The position numbers and the translations under genes are program-made. A stretch of DNA of 64,000 nucleotides, from assembly GCF_049532965.1 (NCBI RefSeq), contig NZ_CP186694.1:930001-994000 (forward strand), given 5' to 3'. The notes below the pieces were generated by a model that worked only from the letters and a program-made list of their open reading frames with translations, did not search any database and was not told where the DNA came from. Positions 1 through 9,147 of this stretch are shown here, piece by piece. The stretch's first letter is position 1. Every line of letters begins with the position of its first letter. This DNA is from Roseateles sp049532965. Its GTDB lineage: Bacteria; Pseudomonadota; Gammaproteobacteria; Burkholderiales; Burkholderiaceae_C.

Positions 1-2
1 GC

Positions 3-3000
3 ATCTCGATCAACACCAGCTATCCCGGCGCCTCGGCCAAGGCGATCGAGGACTCGGTCACGCAGGTCATCGAGCAGAACCTCAAGGGCATCGACGGCCT
101 GTTCTCGATCGAGTCCACCAGCAATGCCTCCGGCGGCGCCAACACGCAGCTGAGCTTCGTCGCCGGCACCGATCCCGACCTGGCGCAGATGCAGGTGCAG
201 AACAAGGTCTCGCAGTCGCTCTCGCGGTTGCCGCAGGCGGTGCAGGCGCAGGGCGTGCGCGTCACCAAGGCGGGCTCCGAGCCGCTGATGGTGGTCATGC
301 TCACCAGCGACGATCCCAGCGTCACGTCGGCGGACCTCGGCGACTACCTGTCCAGCACGCTGCAGGACATCATCAGCCGCATCGAGGGGGTGGGCGACAT
401 CAACGTGTTCGGCTCCGGCTACGCGATGCGCATCTGGCTGGACCCGGCCCGGTTGCAGCGTTACGCGCTGGTCCCGGGCGACATCCGCAACGCGCTGCTG
501 GCGCAGAACACCGAGGTGTCGGCCGGCCAGCTCGGCGCACAGCCGGTGCCTGAAGGTCAGCGGCTCACCGCGATCATCACCGCGCGCGCCAAGCTGCAGA
601 CGCCGGAGCAGTTCCGCAACATCGTGCTGCGCGTGCAGCCGGACGGCTCCGCGCTGCGGCTCAAGGATGTGGCGCGGGTGGAGCTGGGCCGCGACAGCTA
701 CACCACCAACGTGCGCAGCAGCGGTGTCACCGCCGCGGGCATGGCCATCGTGCCGGCCAGTGGCGCCAACGCGCTCAAGACGGCCGAGCTGGTCAAGGCC
801 AAGTTCAAGGAGCTGGAGCCCTTCTTCCCGCACGGCATGAAGGTCACCTTCACCTACGACACGACGCCGTTCATCAGCGTCTCCATCGAGGGCGTGGTCC
901 ACACGCTGATCGAGGCGATGGTGCTGGTGGTCGTGATCATGTACCTGTTCATGCAGAACCTGCGTGCGACGCTGGTGCCTGCGATCGCGGTGCCGGTGGT
1001 GCTGCTGGGCACCTTCGGCGTGCTGGCGTTGGCGGGGTACTCGATCAACACGCTGACGATGTTCGGCCTGGTGCTCGCCATCGGCCTGCTGGTCGACGAT
1101 GCCATCGTCGTGGTCGAGAACGTCGAGCGCCTGATGCGCGAGGAGGGTCTCAGCCCCCGCGACGCGACGCGCGAAAGCATGAAGGAGATCAGCGGCGCGC
1201 TGGTCGGCATCGCGGTCGTGCTGTCGGCAGTGTTCATCCCGATGGCTTTCTTTGGCGGCTCCACCGGCGTCATCTACCGGCAGTTCTCGATCACGGTGGT
1301 GAGCGCGATGGTGCTGTCGGTGCTGGTGGCGATGAGCCTCTCGCCCGCGCTGTGCGCGACCCTGCTCAAGCCGGTCCACAAGGGCGAGCACGGCTCGCAC
1401 GGCGGCCCCTTCGGCAAGCAGCTGGACTGGTTCTTCGGCGGCTTCAACCGCGGCTTCGACCGCTTCACCGAGCGCTACGTGCACCGCGTGCGCTGGCTCA
1501 CCGCGCGCGGCATCCGCAGCTTCGTCGTCTACTTGCTGCTGATCGCCGGGCTGGCGGTGCTGTACCGGACGCTGCCCACGTCCTTCCTGCCGGACGAGGA
1601 CCAGGGCGGCCTGCAGATCCAGGTGCGCATGGCGCCGGGCGCCACGGCCGAGCGCATGGAGGCGGTCGCGCAGAGCATTGAAGGCTATCTGGCCGACCAG
1701 AAGGAAGTCCAGTTCTACAACATCGTCCGCGGGGCGGGCGGCGACCAGGGCTCGGGGCAGGGCTTCATCCGGCTGACCGACTGGTCGGAGCGGACCGGCA
1801 AGGAGCAGGGGGCGGGCGCGCTGGCGGAGCGTTTCAGCCGCGAGCTGGGCAAGCGGGTGCGAGACGCCAACATCTTCGTCGTGCAACCGCCGACGGTGCG
1901 GGGCCTGGGCGGCAGCGCCGGCATCCAGCTGTTCCTGCAGGATCTCGGCGGCGTGGGGTCGGAGGCGCTCATCGAGGCGCGCGACCGGCTCATCGACCTG
2001 GCCAACCAGCGTCCCGAGCTGAGCCGCGCCCGCACCAACAGCCTGACCGAGACGCCGCAGCTGCAGATCGACATCGACGACCACAAGGCCGGCACGCTGG
2101 GCGTGAGCACCTCGACGATCAACGACACGCTCTCGATCGCGCTGGGCAGCAGCTATGTGAACGACTTCCTCGACCGGGGCCGCGTCAAGCGGGTGCTGGT
2201 GCAAGGCGAGGGCGCCTACCGTGCCGATCCCGAGGCGCTGCGCTACTGGTACGTCCGCAACACCAGCGGCGAGATGGTGTCCTTCAGCGCCTTCGCCAAG
2301 GCCGGCTGGACCAATGGTCCCCGGCAACTGGTCCGCTACAACGGCAGCGCCGCCTATGAGATCCAGGCCGACGTCGCGCCCGGCGTGAGCTCGGGCGCCG
2401 CGATGGCGGCGATGGAGCAGGTGCTGCGCGAGATGCCGCCGGGCATCGGCTTCGAGTGGTCCGGCCGCAGCTACCAGGAGCGGCTCTCCGGGGATCAGGC
2501 GCCGATGCTGTATGCGGTGTCGGTGCTGTTCATCTTCCTGTGCCTCGCGGCGCTGTATGAGAGCTGGTCGGTGCCGTTCAGCGTGATGCTGGTCGTGCCG
2601 CTGGGCATCGTCGGCGCGCTCGCGGCCAGCCACCTCGGCGGCCAGATGAACGATGTGTTCTTCCAGGTCGGCCTGCTGACGACGGTCGGCCTGTCGGCGA
2701 AGAACGCGATCCTGATCGTCGAGTTCGCCGAGACATTGCTGGGGCAGGGCATGAGCCTGCTCGATGCCACGCTCAAGGCCTGCCGGCAGCGATTGCGGCC
2801 CATCCTCATGACCTCGCTCGCCTTCATGATGGGCGTGCTGCCGCTGGCTTACGCCAGCGGTGCGGGCTCCGGCTCGCAGCGTGCGATCGGCGTCGGCGTG
2901 CTCGGCGGCATGGGCAGCGCGACGCTGCTGGGCATCTTCTTCGTGCCGCTCTTCTACCTGTGGGTGAAGCAGCGCTTCAGCCGCGGCAAGGCGGTGGCGC

Positions 3001-3056
3001 CCGCGAGCTCCACCGTCGACGGCGGCGATGCGGCCAAGCCGGAGGCGCGGGCATGA
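3..3056 (+). CDS. RND multidrug efflux permease, AcrB/HAE1 type (5' partial)
   Basis: Inner-membrane proton antiporter subunit of a tripartite drug efflux pump. The frame is open from the first bases of the window, so the true start lies upstream; the first in-window residues (ISINTSYPGASAKAIEDSVT) match the AcrB segment just after the first membrane helix. The protein shows the paired aspartates of the proton relay in GLLVDDAIVVVENVER and the conserved lysine in GLSAKNAILIVEF, each within long hydrophobic segments. Two repeated halves with large periplasmic loops fit the family. The stop overlaps the start of the outer-membrane channel gene (ATGA), so the two are translationally coupled. The periplasmic adaptor is presumably just upstream of the window. 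Substrate cannot be read from sequence. Confidence 0.96.
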   Translation: MSINTSYPGASAKAIEDSVTQVIEQNLKGIDGLFSIESTSNASGGANTQLSFVAGTDPDLAQMQVQNKVSQSLSRLPQAVQAQGVRVTKAGSEPLMVVMLTSDDPSVTSADLGDYLSSTLQDIISRIEGVGDINVFGSGYAMRIWLDPARLQRYALVPGDIRNALLAQNTEVSAGQLGAQPVPEGQRLTAIITARAKLQTPEQFRNIVLRVQPDGSALRLKDVARVELGRDSYTTNVRSSGVTAAGMAIVPASGANALKTAELVKAKFKELEPFFPHGMKVTFTYDTTPFISVSIEGVVHTLIEAMVLVVVIMYLFMQNLRATLVPAIAVPVVLLGTFGVLALAGYSINTLTMFGLVLAIGLLVDDAIVVVENVERLMREEGLSPRDATRESMKEISGALVGIAVVLSAVFIPMAFFGGSTGVIYRQFSITVVSAMVLSVLVAMSLSPALCATLLKPVHKGEHGSHGGPFGKQLDWFFGGFNRGFDRFTERYVHRVRWLTARGIRSFVVYLLLIAGLAVLYRTLPTSFLPDEDQGGLQIQVRMAPGATAERMEAVAQSIEGYLADQKEVQFYNIVRGAGGDQGSGQGFIRLTDWSERTGKEQGAGALAERFSRELGKRVRDANIFVVQPPTVRGLGGSAGIQLFLQDLGGVGSEALIEARDRLIDLANQRPELSRARTNSLTETPQLQIDIDDHKAGTLGVSTSTINDTLSIALGSSYVNDFLDRGRVKRVLVQGEGAYRADPEALRYWYVRNTSGEMVSFSAFAKAGWTNGPRQLVRYNGSAAYEIQADVAPGVSSGAAMAAMEQVLREMPPGIGFEWSGRSYQERLSGDQAPMLYAVSVLFIFLCLAALYESWSVPFSVMLVVPLGIVGALAASHLGGQMNDVFFQVGLLTTVGLSAKNAILIVEFAETLLGQGMSLLDATLKACRQRLRPILMTSLAFMMGVLPLAYASGAGSGSQRAIGVGVLGGMGSATLLGIFFVPLFYLWVKQRFSRGKAVAPASSTVDGGDAAKPEARA

Positions 3057-4540
3057 AGTACTTCGAACGATGCGCGGCGAACGCCGTGCCGCGGGCTTTG
3101 TCGGGGAAAGACTTCATCGCCGTGAAAACGGCCGGCGTGTCCGCTGCCGTTGTTGCCATGCTCGCGCTGAGCGCTTGCGGCAGCCTGGTACCGGCGACCG
3201 ATGTGCCGCGTCCGCCGCTCCGTGAGGACTTCCGGCCCCAGGCGGTTGCCGCCGCGGCGAGCGCGGCCCCGGGCGGAACCTCGATCGCGGCGCAGCCCGC
3301 CTCGCACGAGTGGCGCGGCTTCTTCGCGGACGCGCGGCTGGATGAGGTCGTTGCGCTTGCGCTCGACCAGAACCGCAGCCTGCGGGCCAGTGCGGCGGCG
3401 GTGGAGCGCGTGCGGGCGCAGTACCGCGTCACCGCGGCGGAGCGGTTGCCGGAGATTGGCGTGGGCGCTTCCGCGACGCGGCAGCGCACGCTGGGCGCCG
3501 ACGGCGCGACCACCACATATGGCGTCAATCTCGGGCTGGCGAGTTACGAGATCGACCTGTTCGATCGGCTGGGCAGTCTCGAAGGCGCGGCGCTGTCGCG
3601 TTTCCTCGCCGAGCAGGAGACCCAGCGCAGCGCACGGCTCAGTCTGGCCGCGGAGGTGACGACGGCGTGGCTCGCGCTCGCGGCGGCGCAGCAACGGCGT
3701 GTGCTCAACGATGAACTGCGCGAGAGCCAGCGGCGCACGCTGGAACTGGCCGAGCGCCAGTACGCGTTGGGAGCGGCGTCAGGCCTGGAGCGGGCCCGTG
3801 CGCGTGCGGCCTTCGAGGCGGCGCGCGGCGAGGCTGCGGAAAGCCTCAGTGCGGTCACGCAGGCGCGCTTGCAGCTGGAGCTGCTCGCTGGACAGCCGCT
3901 GCCCGAGCGCTTGCTGCCCGCCGCGCAGGACGCGCCGGCCGCGACGGCGCTGCCCGCCATTCCGGGCGGGCTGCCGGCCGAGGTGCTGCTGCAGCGACCG
4001 GACCTGCGCGCGGCGGAGCAGCGGTTGCGGGCGGCGGCGTTCGATGTCGGGGCGGCACGCGCGGCGCGCTTTCCTCGGCTGACGCTGACGGCGAGCGCGG
4101 GCACGCGCAGCGCTGATCTTGATGGCTTGTTCAAGAGTGGCAGCGGCGTCTGGAGCCTGGTGCCGCAGATCGATCTGCCGATCTTCGACGGCGGCGCGCG
4201 ACGCGCGCAGGTCGAGGTCAACGAGGCGAGCCGGCGCGAGGCGCTGGCGGGCTATGAATCGGCATTGCAGTCGGCGTTCCGCGAGGTAGCGGACGCGCTG
4301 GCGGTGCGTGATCAACTGGCCGAACGCCTGGACGCGCAGCAGGCGCAGGTCGCCGCGGCTGAGCAGTCGTTGCGATTGGCCGAGCGCAGCTACCGGCTGG
4401 GCGGCAGCAGCCAGCTGGAGCTGCTGGACGCGCAGCGGCAGCTGGCGACGGCCCAGCGCTCGCTGGTGAGCCTGAGGCAGGTCGAGCAGGTCAATCGCGT
4501 CACCTTGTTGCGCGCCTTGGGAGGCCGCTGGACTCCGTGA
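3053..4540 (+). CDS. NodT-family RND outer-membrane efflux lipoprotein (OprM-like)
   Basis: Outer-membrane channel of the efflux pump encoded just upstream; it completes the path to the outside. The start at 3053 overlaps the pump stop as ATGA and gives 495 aa. An in-frame GTG at 3122 would give a 472-aa protein with a compact lipoprotein signal (MKTAGVSAAVVAMLALSAC) and a plausible GGGGAAAG ribosome site, so the true start may be there. The lipobox LSAC predicts lipidation of the Cys. Two internally repeated OEP halves follow, each Ala/Arg/Glu-rich coiled coil, as in OprM. Family assignment is firm; the start is uncertain. Confidence 0.92.
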   Translation: MKYFERCAANAVPRALSGKDFIAVKTAGVSAAVVAMLALSACGSLVPATDVPRPPLREDFRPQAVAAAASAAPGGTSIAAQPASHEWRGFFADARLDEVVALALDQNRSLRASAAAVERVRAQYRVTAAERLPEIGVGASATRQRTLGADGATTTYGVNLGLASYEIDLFDRLGSLEGAALSRFLAEQETQRSARLSLAAEVTTAWLALAAAQQRRVLNDELRESQRRTLELAERQYALGAASGLERARARAAFEAARGEAAESLSAVTQARLQLELLAGQPLPERLLPAAQDAPAATALPAIPGGLPAEVLLQRPDLRAAEQRLRAAAFDVGAARAARFPRLTLTASAGTRSADLDGLFKSGSGVWSLVPQIDLPIFDGGARRAQVEVNEASRREALAGYESALQSAFREVADALAVRDQLAERLDAQQAQVAAAEQSLRLAERSYRLGGSSQLELLDAQRQLATAQRSLVSLRQVEQVNRVTLLRALGGRWTP

Positions 4541-4561
4541 CCTGCAGCGCGAGACCCCTCG

Positions 4562-4633
4562 CCGCAGTGCACGGACTTCCTCCGCATCGCACGGACCTCC
4601 TCCGCAGTGCGCGGACCTTCGTTGCAGTGCAGG
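4562..4633. repeat. Short 20-bp tandem repeat, about 3.5 copies
   Basis: Units begin at 4562, 4582, 4602 and 4622 with the form CCGCAGTGCACGGACTTCCT and a few substitutions each; the fourth copy is partial. It lies in the 243-bp gap between the convergent efflux-channel and glucanase genes. No protein or clear terminator with a T tract is seen in this gap. It could be a replication-slippage repeat or a local structural element. Confidence 0.7.
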
Positions 4634-4783
4634 GTGTTTGTGGGGTCCGGGAAGGGCTTGGGGTTCCCGGACGGGACGCCCCATGCCCTGGCCGGGCCCG
4701 CGCCCTGAAGCCCCGCAGTTGGGCGGTCCCGCGCCAGGCCATGGGTCTCCCAACGGAAGCGCCAGACAAGGAGAGCCCCCCGC

Positions 4784-6394
4784 TCACCACCCGATCGTGT
4801 AGGTCACCGTCGTCGGCGCTGTCGTATGCAACGACGGGCTGAAGTGTCCGACGTCGTCATATGCGAAGCCGTAGGCGAGCCCATACCCTGCCGCATTCCC
4901 TTCGGTGCCTTTGACGGAATGGTCGTGCCAGAACTTTGCGTACCAGTTGGCGCGAGAGCCAGCGGGGTAGAAGGCCGCGGGGCGATACCAGTCGGCCGGG
5001 TTGGCGAGCACGTGGCGGTTGAGTGCTGCGCAGACCTGCGCCTGGATCTGGAGCTGGATGGATTTGGCTGGATCGCCTCCGGGGACGTCGACCTGGAAGC
5101 TGCCGTCGGGTTTGCGGGGATCGTCGAGTTTGCCGGCGCCGAGGAAGACTTCGGCGGTATTTGGGCGGCCGTTGATGAAGTAGGTGCCGTTGAAGCGACC
5201 GCCGGTGAAGACGAATCGGTCGGTGCTCGGGTCCACGCGGCCGCGGAAGGTCCCGAGGTTTTCGAGCGTGAAGACGAGGTCTTGAGTCTTGAAGCGGTTC
5301 CACATCTCGGCCACGTAGGTGTCGAGGTAGCTGCCGTTGACGTCGCCGGGCCGGAAGGTGAAGTGGGCGGGCGCGAGGATGCGGGTGCGTGGTGGCACGG
5401 CCGGGAAGTTGGGTTCGGCGAGGCTGCGGAACTCGGCAGGCACTTCCTGCGCGAAGCGGGTGAACAGCGTGTCGCGCGATTCGGTGAGTGGTTCGCCGAC
5501 GGTGCGGTCGTAGCCGCCCAGGCCTTGCACGCGGAGCTTCAGCGGGAAGCCGAAGTGATCGACGCGTGTGGTGTTGACCCAGATGCCTTGATCGGGGTGA
5601 CCCTTGGGCTGGATCGCGAATTCGCCGAAGTCGAAGATCACGTCGAGGTTGGGGTCGGTCGCGTTCTCGATGTTGGCGCCGGCGTAGGCGATGCGGCCGG
5701 CGCCGTCGGTGTTGACTTCGATGAACATGGGGCTGCCGACGGACATCAGCACGCGGGCCGAGTCGATGGGCGGGATGGTGATCTGCCGCACTTGCGCGAG
5801 CGTGTGGAAGTAGTTCGCATAGAGCCGGCCGTTCTTGGGCACCGTGTTGTCGGACAGGCGCATTGGCACGACGTTGCCGGCCGCGTCGACGTGGACGAAC
5901 TCGCCGGTCTGCCAGCTCTTGCCGATGATGGCCCAGTAGACCTGCGCATCGCTCCAGTGGCCGTTGGTGGCGTTCTCGATCCGGAAGGTGGTGAGCGCGT
6001 TCCAGTCGCTGCCATTGCCCGGATTCCCTGGATCCGTGCCGCCCTGGGTGACGGTGGCTGAGAACCGGTCGCTGTCGTAGGCTGGATTGCCGTTGTTGTA
6101 GGTGAACCAGTAATCGACGCGGGTGCCGGCGACGGCGCCGGGCAGCGCGAGTTCGTGGCGCGATGCCGCGCTGTTGAAGGGCATGCGGACGTTCTGCTGT
6201 GGGCCGCCGTTGAGCTGGTAGTGCGCATCGACCCAGGTGGTCGCGACGTTGGACTTGAACCAGAGCGTGGCCTGGTTGCCGTTGAACGCGACGCCATGCG
6301 AGAAGCTCGCATTGGACTGGGCGTGGGCGTTGATGCTGATGCTCAGCGCGAAAAAGGCCAGGCAGGCGCCCAACCAGGAGAGAATGCGTTTCAT
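4784..6394 (-). CDS. Secreted beta-1,3-glucanase: CBM56-like domain plus GH64
   Basis: Predicted endo-acting beta-1,3-glucan hydrolase exported for attack on laminarin-like or fungal/oomycete wall glucan. I chose the ATG at 6394, preceded by GGAGACGAC and giving a clear signal peptide ending AHAQ (residues 1-26); an upstream ATG at 6415 is less likely. Residues about 30-115 resemble a CBM56 beta-1,3-glucan-binding domain, followed by a Gly/Pro/Asn linker (117-130) and a GH64 thaumatin-like catalytic domain to the C terminus, including VYWAIIGKSW and the closing YAKFWHDHSVKGTEGNAAGY. Length (536 aa) suits a two-domain GH64. It diverges from an MFS gene, with a LacI-type palindrome between them. 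I did not assign the catalytic acids. Confidence 0.82.
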   Translation of the reverse strand: MKRILSWLGACLAFFALSISINAHAQSNASFSHGVAFNGNQATLWFKSNVATTWVDAHYQLNGGPQQNVRMPFNSAASRHELALPGAVAGTRVDYWFTYNNGNPAYDSDRFSATVTQGGTDPGNPGNGSDWNALTTFRIENATNGHWSDAQVYWAIIGKSWQTGEFVHVDAAGNVVPMRLSDNTVPKNGRLYANYFHTLAQVRQITIPPIDSARVLMSVGSPMFIEVNTDGAGRIAYAGANIENATDPNLDVIFDFGEFAIQPKGHPDQGIWVNTTRVDHFGFPLKLRVQGLGGYDRTVGEPLTESRDTLFTRFAQEVPAEFRSLAEPNFPAVPPRTRILAPAHFTFRPGDVNGSYLDTYVAEMWNRFKTQDLVFTLENLGTFRGRVDPSTDRFVFTGGRFNGTYFINGRPNTAEVFLGAGKLDDPRKPDGSFQVDVPGGDPAKSIQLQIQAQVCAALNRHVLANPADWYRPAAFYPAGSRANWYAKFWHDHSVKGTEGNAAGYGLAYGFAYDDVGHFSPSLHTTAPTTVTYTIGW

Positions 6395-6523
6395 GTCGTC
6401 TCCATGAGTTGTCAAGGCGCTGGATGCACCGATCGACGCGTGTCGGGGGAATGCTCTGCGGCCTCCGCCCGGACCTGCGGCTTCACTCCGGCGGGGCCGA
6501 TCGTAGGCAAATCCGGCTGGTTG

Positions 6524-6537
6524 TGAAAGCGCTTTCA
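6524..6537. promoter_or_regulatory. Perfect LacI-family-type operator palindrome
   Basis: TGAAAGCGCTTTCA is a perfect 14-bp palindrome with the central CG typical of LacI/CcpA-family operators. It sits about 130 bp from both the glucanase start and the MFS start, which diverge from it. Control of both genes by a LacI-type sugar repressor is inferred. The LacI gene in this window has a different operator sequence (GGATAGCGCTATCC type), so it is probably not the regulator here. Confidence 0.65.
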
Positions 6538-6665
6538 GAATCCGGCCGGCGTGTGGGGTTTTATCGCCTGAGGTGGGCGGCGCTGTGCGCTCGCGGGCGA
6601 GGAGTGGTGCGACCGCCGTGGCGGCTGGCTTATCGTCGGCAGAGCTTCAGCTTTGTTGACCGCTC

Positions 6666-7901
6666 ATGTCGACCCCGCCCGCTTCCGATGCCGAATTCTC
6701 GTTCCGCAGGATCGCCGTGCCGGCGTTCGGGCCGTCGCTGCTGTTCGGCGTGGGCGAGGGCGCGATCCTGCCCATCGTGCCGCTGATGGCGCGGGAGCTG
6801 GGCGCGTCGGTGTCGATGGCGGCGTTCGTGGTGACGCTGATCGGGCTGGGCTCGCTGCTCAACAACATTCCGGCGTCGGTGATCACGATGCGCTGGGGAG
6901 AGCGTTGGGCGATCGTCGCGGCGGGCGTGTGGAGCGCCCTGGGCATGGCGCTGTGCGTCCTGACGCAGGGGCTGCTGCCGTTTGCAATCGGCTGCTTCAT
7001 GGTGGGCATGTCGCAGGCGGTCTACATGCTCGCCCGGCAGAGCTACCTCACCGAGGCGGTACCCGCGGTGTATCGCGCGCGTGCGCTGTCGACGCTCGGC
7101 GGCGTGATGCGGATCGGCATGTTCATCGGACCGTTCCTGTCCGCGGCCGCGGTCCATGCGTTCGGGTTGCCGGCCGCGTTCGCCGTCGGCATCGCCGGCG
7201 TGCTCGGTGCCGCTGCGATCGGTGCGCGCCTGCCGGACCTGGAGGCCCCGCCTCATCCAGCAGGGACGGCCGCGCCCGCGCCTGTCACGCTGGGCGCGAT
7301 CCTGGCCGATCACCGGCGGGTCTTCCTGACGCTGGGGCTCGGCGTCGTGCTGGTCAGTGCGGTGCGGGCATCGCGGCAGGCGGTGATTCCGCTCTGGGCA
7401 GACCACCTGCTGCTGGCTCCGGCGGTCGCGTCGCTGATCTATGGCATCTCGGGCGGCATCGAGATGCTGCTGTTCTACCCGGCCGGCCGTGTGATGGACC
7501 TCAAGGGCCGTCGCTGGGTCGCGGTGCCGTCGATGACGATCATCGGCATCGCCTTGCTGCTGATGCCGTTCACCACCGGCTTCACGACCTTGCTGCTCGC
7601 CGCCACGGCGATCGGCTTCGGCAACGGCATTGGATCCGGGCTGATCATGACGCTGGGAGCCGACTTCGCGCCGCGCCATGGCCGCGCGTATTTCCTCGCG
7701 GTATGGCGCTTCCTGTCGGACATCGGCGGATCGTGCGGCCCGGCGTTGCTGTCGGCGCTGGTGGCGACGGCCTCGCTGGCCGGTGGCATTGCGGTCACCG
7801 GGGTGATGGCGCTGGCGGCGGCGGGGCTGCTGGGCTGGTGGATCCCGGCGCGGCACGCGTCGGCAGGAAGTGCGGCAACGCGCTCAACGCCTCCGCCGTG
7901 A
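6666..7901 (+). CDS. MFS transporter
   Basis: Predicted 411-aa inner-membrane secondary transporter of the major facilitator superfamily. Many hydrophobic segments run the length of the protein, consistent with about 12 helices in two halves, with a short polar loop near residues 190-215. The loop after the second half's early helices (AGRVMDLKGRRWVAVPS) resembles the MFS motif A. It diverges from the glucanase and shares its upstream region, so sugar or oligosaccharide traffic is possible but unproven. Its last 107 bp overlap the 3' end of the convergent ABC permease gene. Substrate unknown; drug or sugar export are both possible. Confidence 0.88.
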   Translation: MSTPPASDAEFSFRRIAVPAFGPSLLFGVGEGAILPIVPLMARELGASVSMAAFVVTLIGLGSLLNNIPASVITMRWGERWAIVAAGVWSALGMALCVLTQGLLPFAIGCFMVGMSQAVYMLARQSYLTEAVPAVYRARALSTLGGVMRIGMFIGPFLSAAAVHAFGLPAAFAVGIAGVLGAAAIGARLPDLEAPPHPAGTAAPAPVTLGAILADHRRVFLTLGLGVVLVSAVRASRQAVIPLWADHLLLAPAVASLIYGISGGIEMLLFYPAGRVMDLKGRRWVAVPSMTIIGIALLLMPFTTGFTTLLLAATAIGFGNGIGSGLIMTLGADFAPRHGRAYFLAVWRFLSDIGGSCGPALLSALVATASLAGGIAVTGVMALAAAGLLGWWIPARHASAGSAATRSTPPP

Positions 7902-9147
7902 GGCCGCGCCGGTCCATCACCGGCGGGATCAGGAACTCGCGCCAACGGTCCTCGAAGGCATCGACCTCCCGCAGGTAGTACAGGTGGCTGGCGGTGTCCG
8001 TGCCCGCGAGGCGCTCCGCGGCCAGTGTCAGCGCCAGACCCGGTGACAGCCAGGACCATCGCTCGATGAGGCTGGCCTGCCTCCTGCGCGCCTCGTCGAA
8101 CCGGCGCATCAGCGGGCGCAGCGTGTGGTCCTGCTCGAGCACGCGGGGCACGAAACTCGCGGGCCAGACCGCCGGCAACTGTGCCGGCACCTCGGGATGG
8201 CGGTCGTACCAGGCGCGCGCCAGCGCCTGCTCGCGGACCTCGCTGTCCTGCTGCGCATCGCGCATCGCGATGATGGCCGCAAGGCGCGAGGGCATCGGAG
8301 CGTCGCGCTGCGCGATGGAGGTCAGGCCCGCGGGCACCGCGAAGGTCAGAACGAGCCACGCGCCCAGGGCCGCGAGCATCGCCGACGGGCCGGAGATCGG
8401 CAGCACGGACAGCAGGCCGCCGAGCAGGACCCATACGCCGCAGAAGGCGCCGAGCATCGATATCCACTGGAGCGTGGCGGCCGCTGTTGCACCCGGGTCG
8501 AGCAGCAAGGCCGGCGCCGTGGCAAACGCGGCGACGGCCCACAGCGCGACGAACCGCCATCCGAGAGCGGCCAGCACCGGCGCCGCGAACCCACGGCTCG
8601 CCTGCACGCGCAGCAGTCCCAGCCGGCCGCTTTCGCGCTCTTCCTGAACCAGGCCCGCGCAGAGTGCGAGCGCGACCAGCGGTAGCAACAGCGCCGTCAT
8701 TGCCGGCACCCCCGGCAAGCCGCTGTCGACGAGCAGCGGATTGCGCAGCGGACCCAGCGGGCGCGCTTCGACATGGCGGCTGTCCAACGTCGCCTTCAGT
8801 TGTGCAGGCAGCACGCGCAGCCGATGCACGCCCAGCCCGAGCGCATCACCGACGGTCATGCGCGTTGCACCGAGGTCGCCGCGTCCGAGTTGATAGGCGG
8901 CTTGCGCGGCGGCGACCCCAGGTGGCAGCCCCGCCTGGGCGCGGTGGATGGCGTCTTTCAGCTGAGCGGCATGGCGGACCGGGTCGGCTGCGGCGGCGTG
9001 CCGCCACTCACGCGCTTCCAGGCCGGCGGCCATTGCGGTGAAGAGCAGCGCCAGCGCCAGCGCGCTCAGTGCGATCCATGCCAGCGGTTGACGGCGCAGA
9101 CGCAAGCCTTCAGCGCGCCAGGTGAGGAGGTCTGGGAGTCGGTTCAT
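7795..9147 (-). CDS. ABC transporter permease, DUF3526-like (second)
   Basis: 450-aa membrane subunit at the end of the receptor/ABC operon. The start ATG overlaps the stop of the preceding permease gene as ATGA. One helix near the N terminus (WIALSALALALLFTAMAAGL) is followed by a long extracytoplasmic stretch, then a cluster of helices and a conserved-looking tail (YYLREVDAFEDRWREFL). This layout fits ABC-2 type permeases of the DUF3526 group. It pairs with the preceding permease of similar architecture, suggesting a heterodimer served by one ATPase. The Pro/Ala-rich C terminus lies in the 107-bp overlap with the convergent MFS gene. Cargo unknown. Confidence 0.82.
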   Translation of the reverse strand: MNRLPDLLTWRAEGLRLRRQPLAWIALSALALALLFTAMAAGLEAREWRHAAAADPVRHAAQLKDAIHRAQAGLPPGVAAAQAAYQLGRGDLGATRMTVGDALGLGVHRLRVLPAQLKATLDSRHVEARPLGPLRNPLLVDSGLPGVPAMTALLLPLVALALCAGLVQEERESGRLGLLRVQASRGFAAPVLAALGWRFVALWAVAAFATAPALLLDPGATAAATLQWISMLGAFCGVWVLLGGLLSVLPISGPSAMLAALGAWLVLTFAVPAGLTSIAQRDAPMPSRLAAIIAMRDAQQDSEVREQALARAWYDRHPEVPAQLPAVWPASFVPRVLEQDHTLRPLMRRFDEARRRQASLIERWSWLSPGLALTLAAERLAGTDTASHLYYLREVDAFEDRWREFLIPPVMDRRGLTAEALSALPHFLPTRAAPGSTSPAAPPPPAPSPR

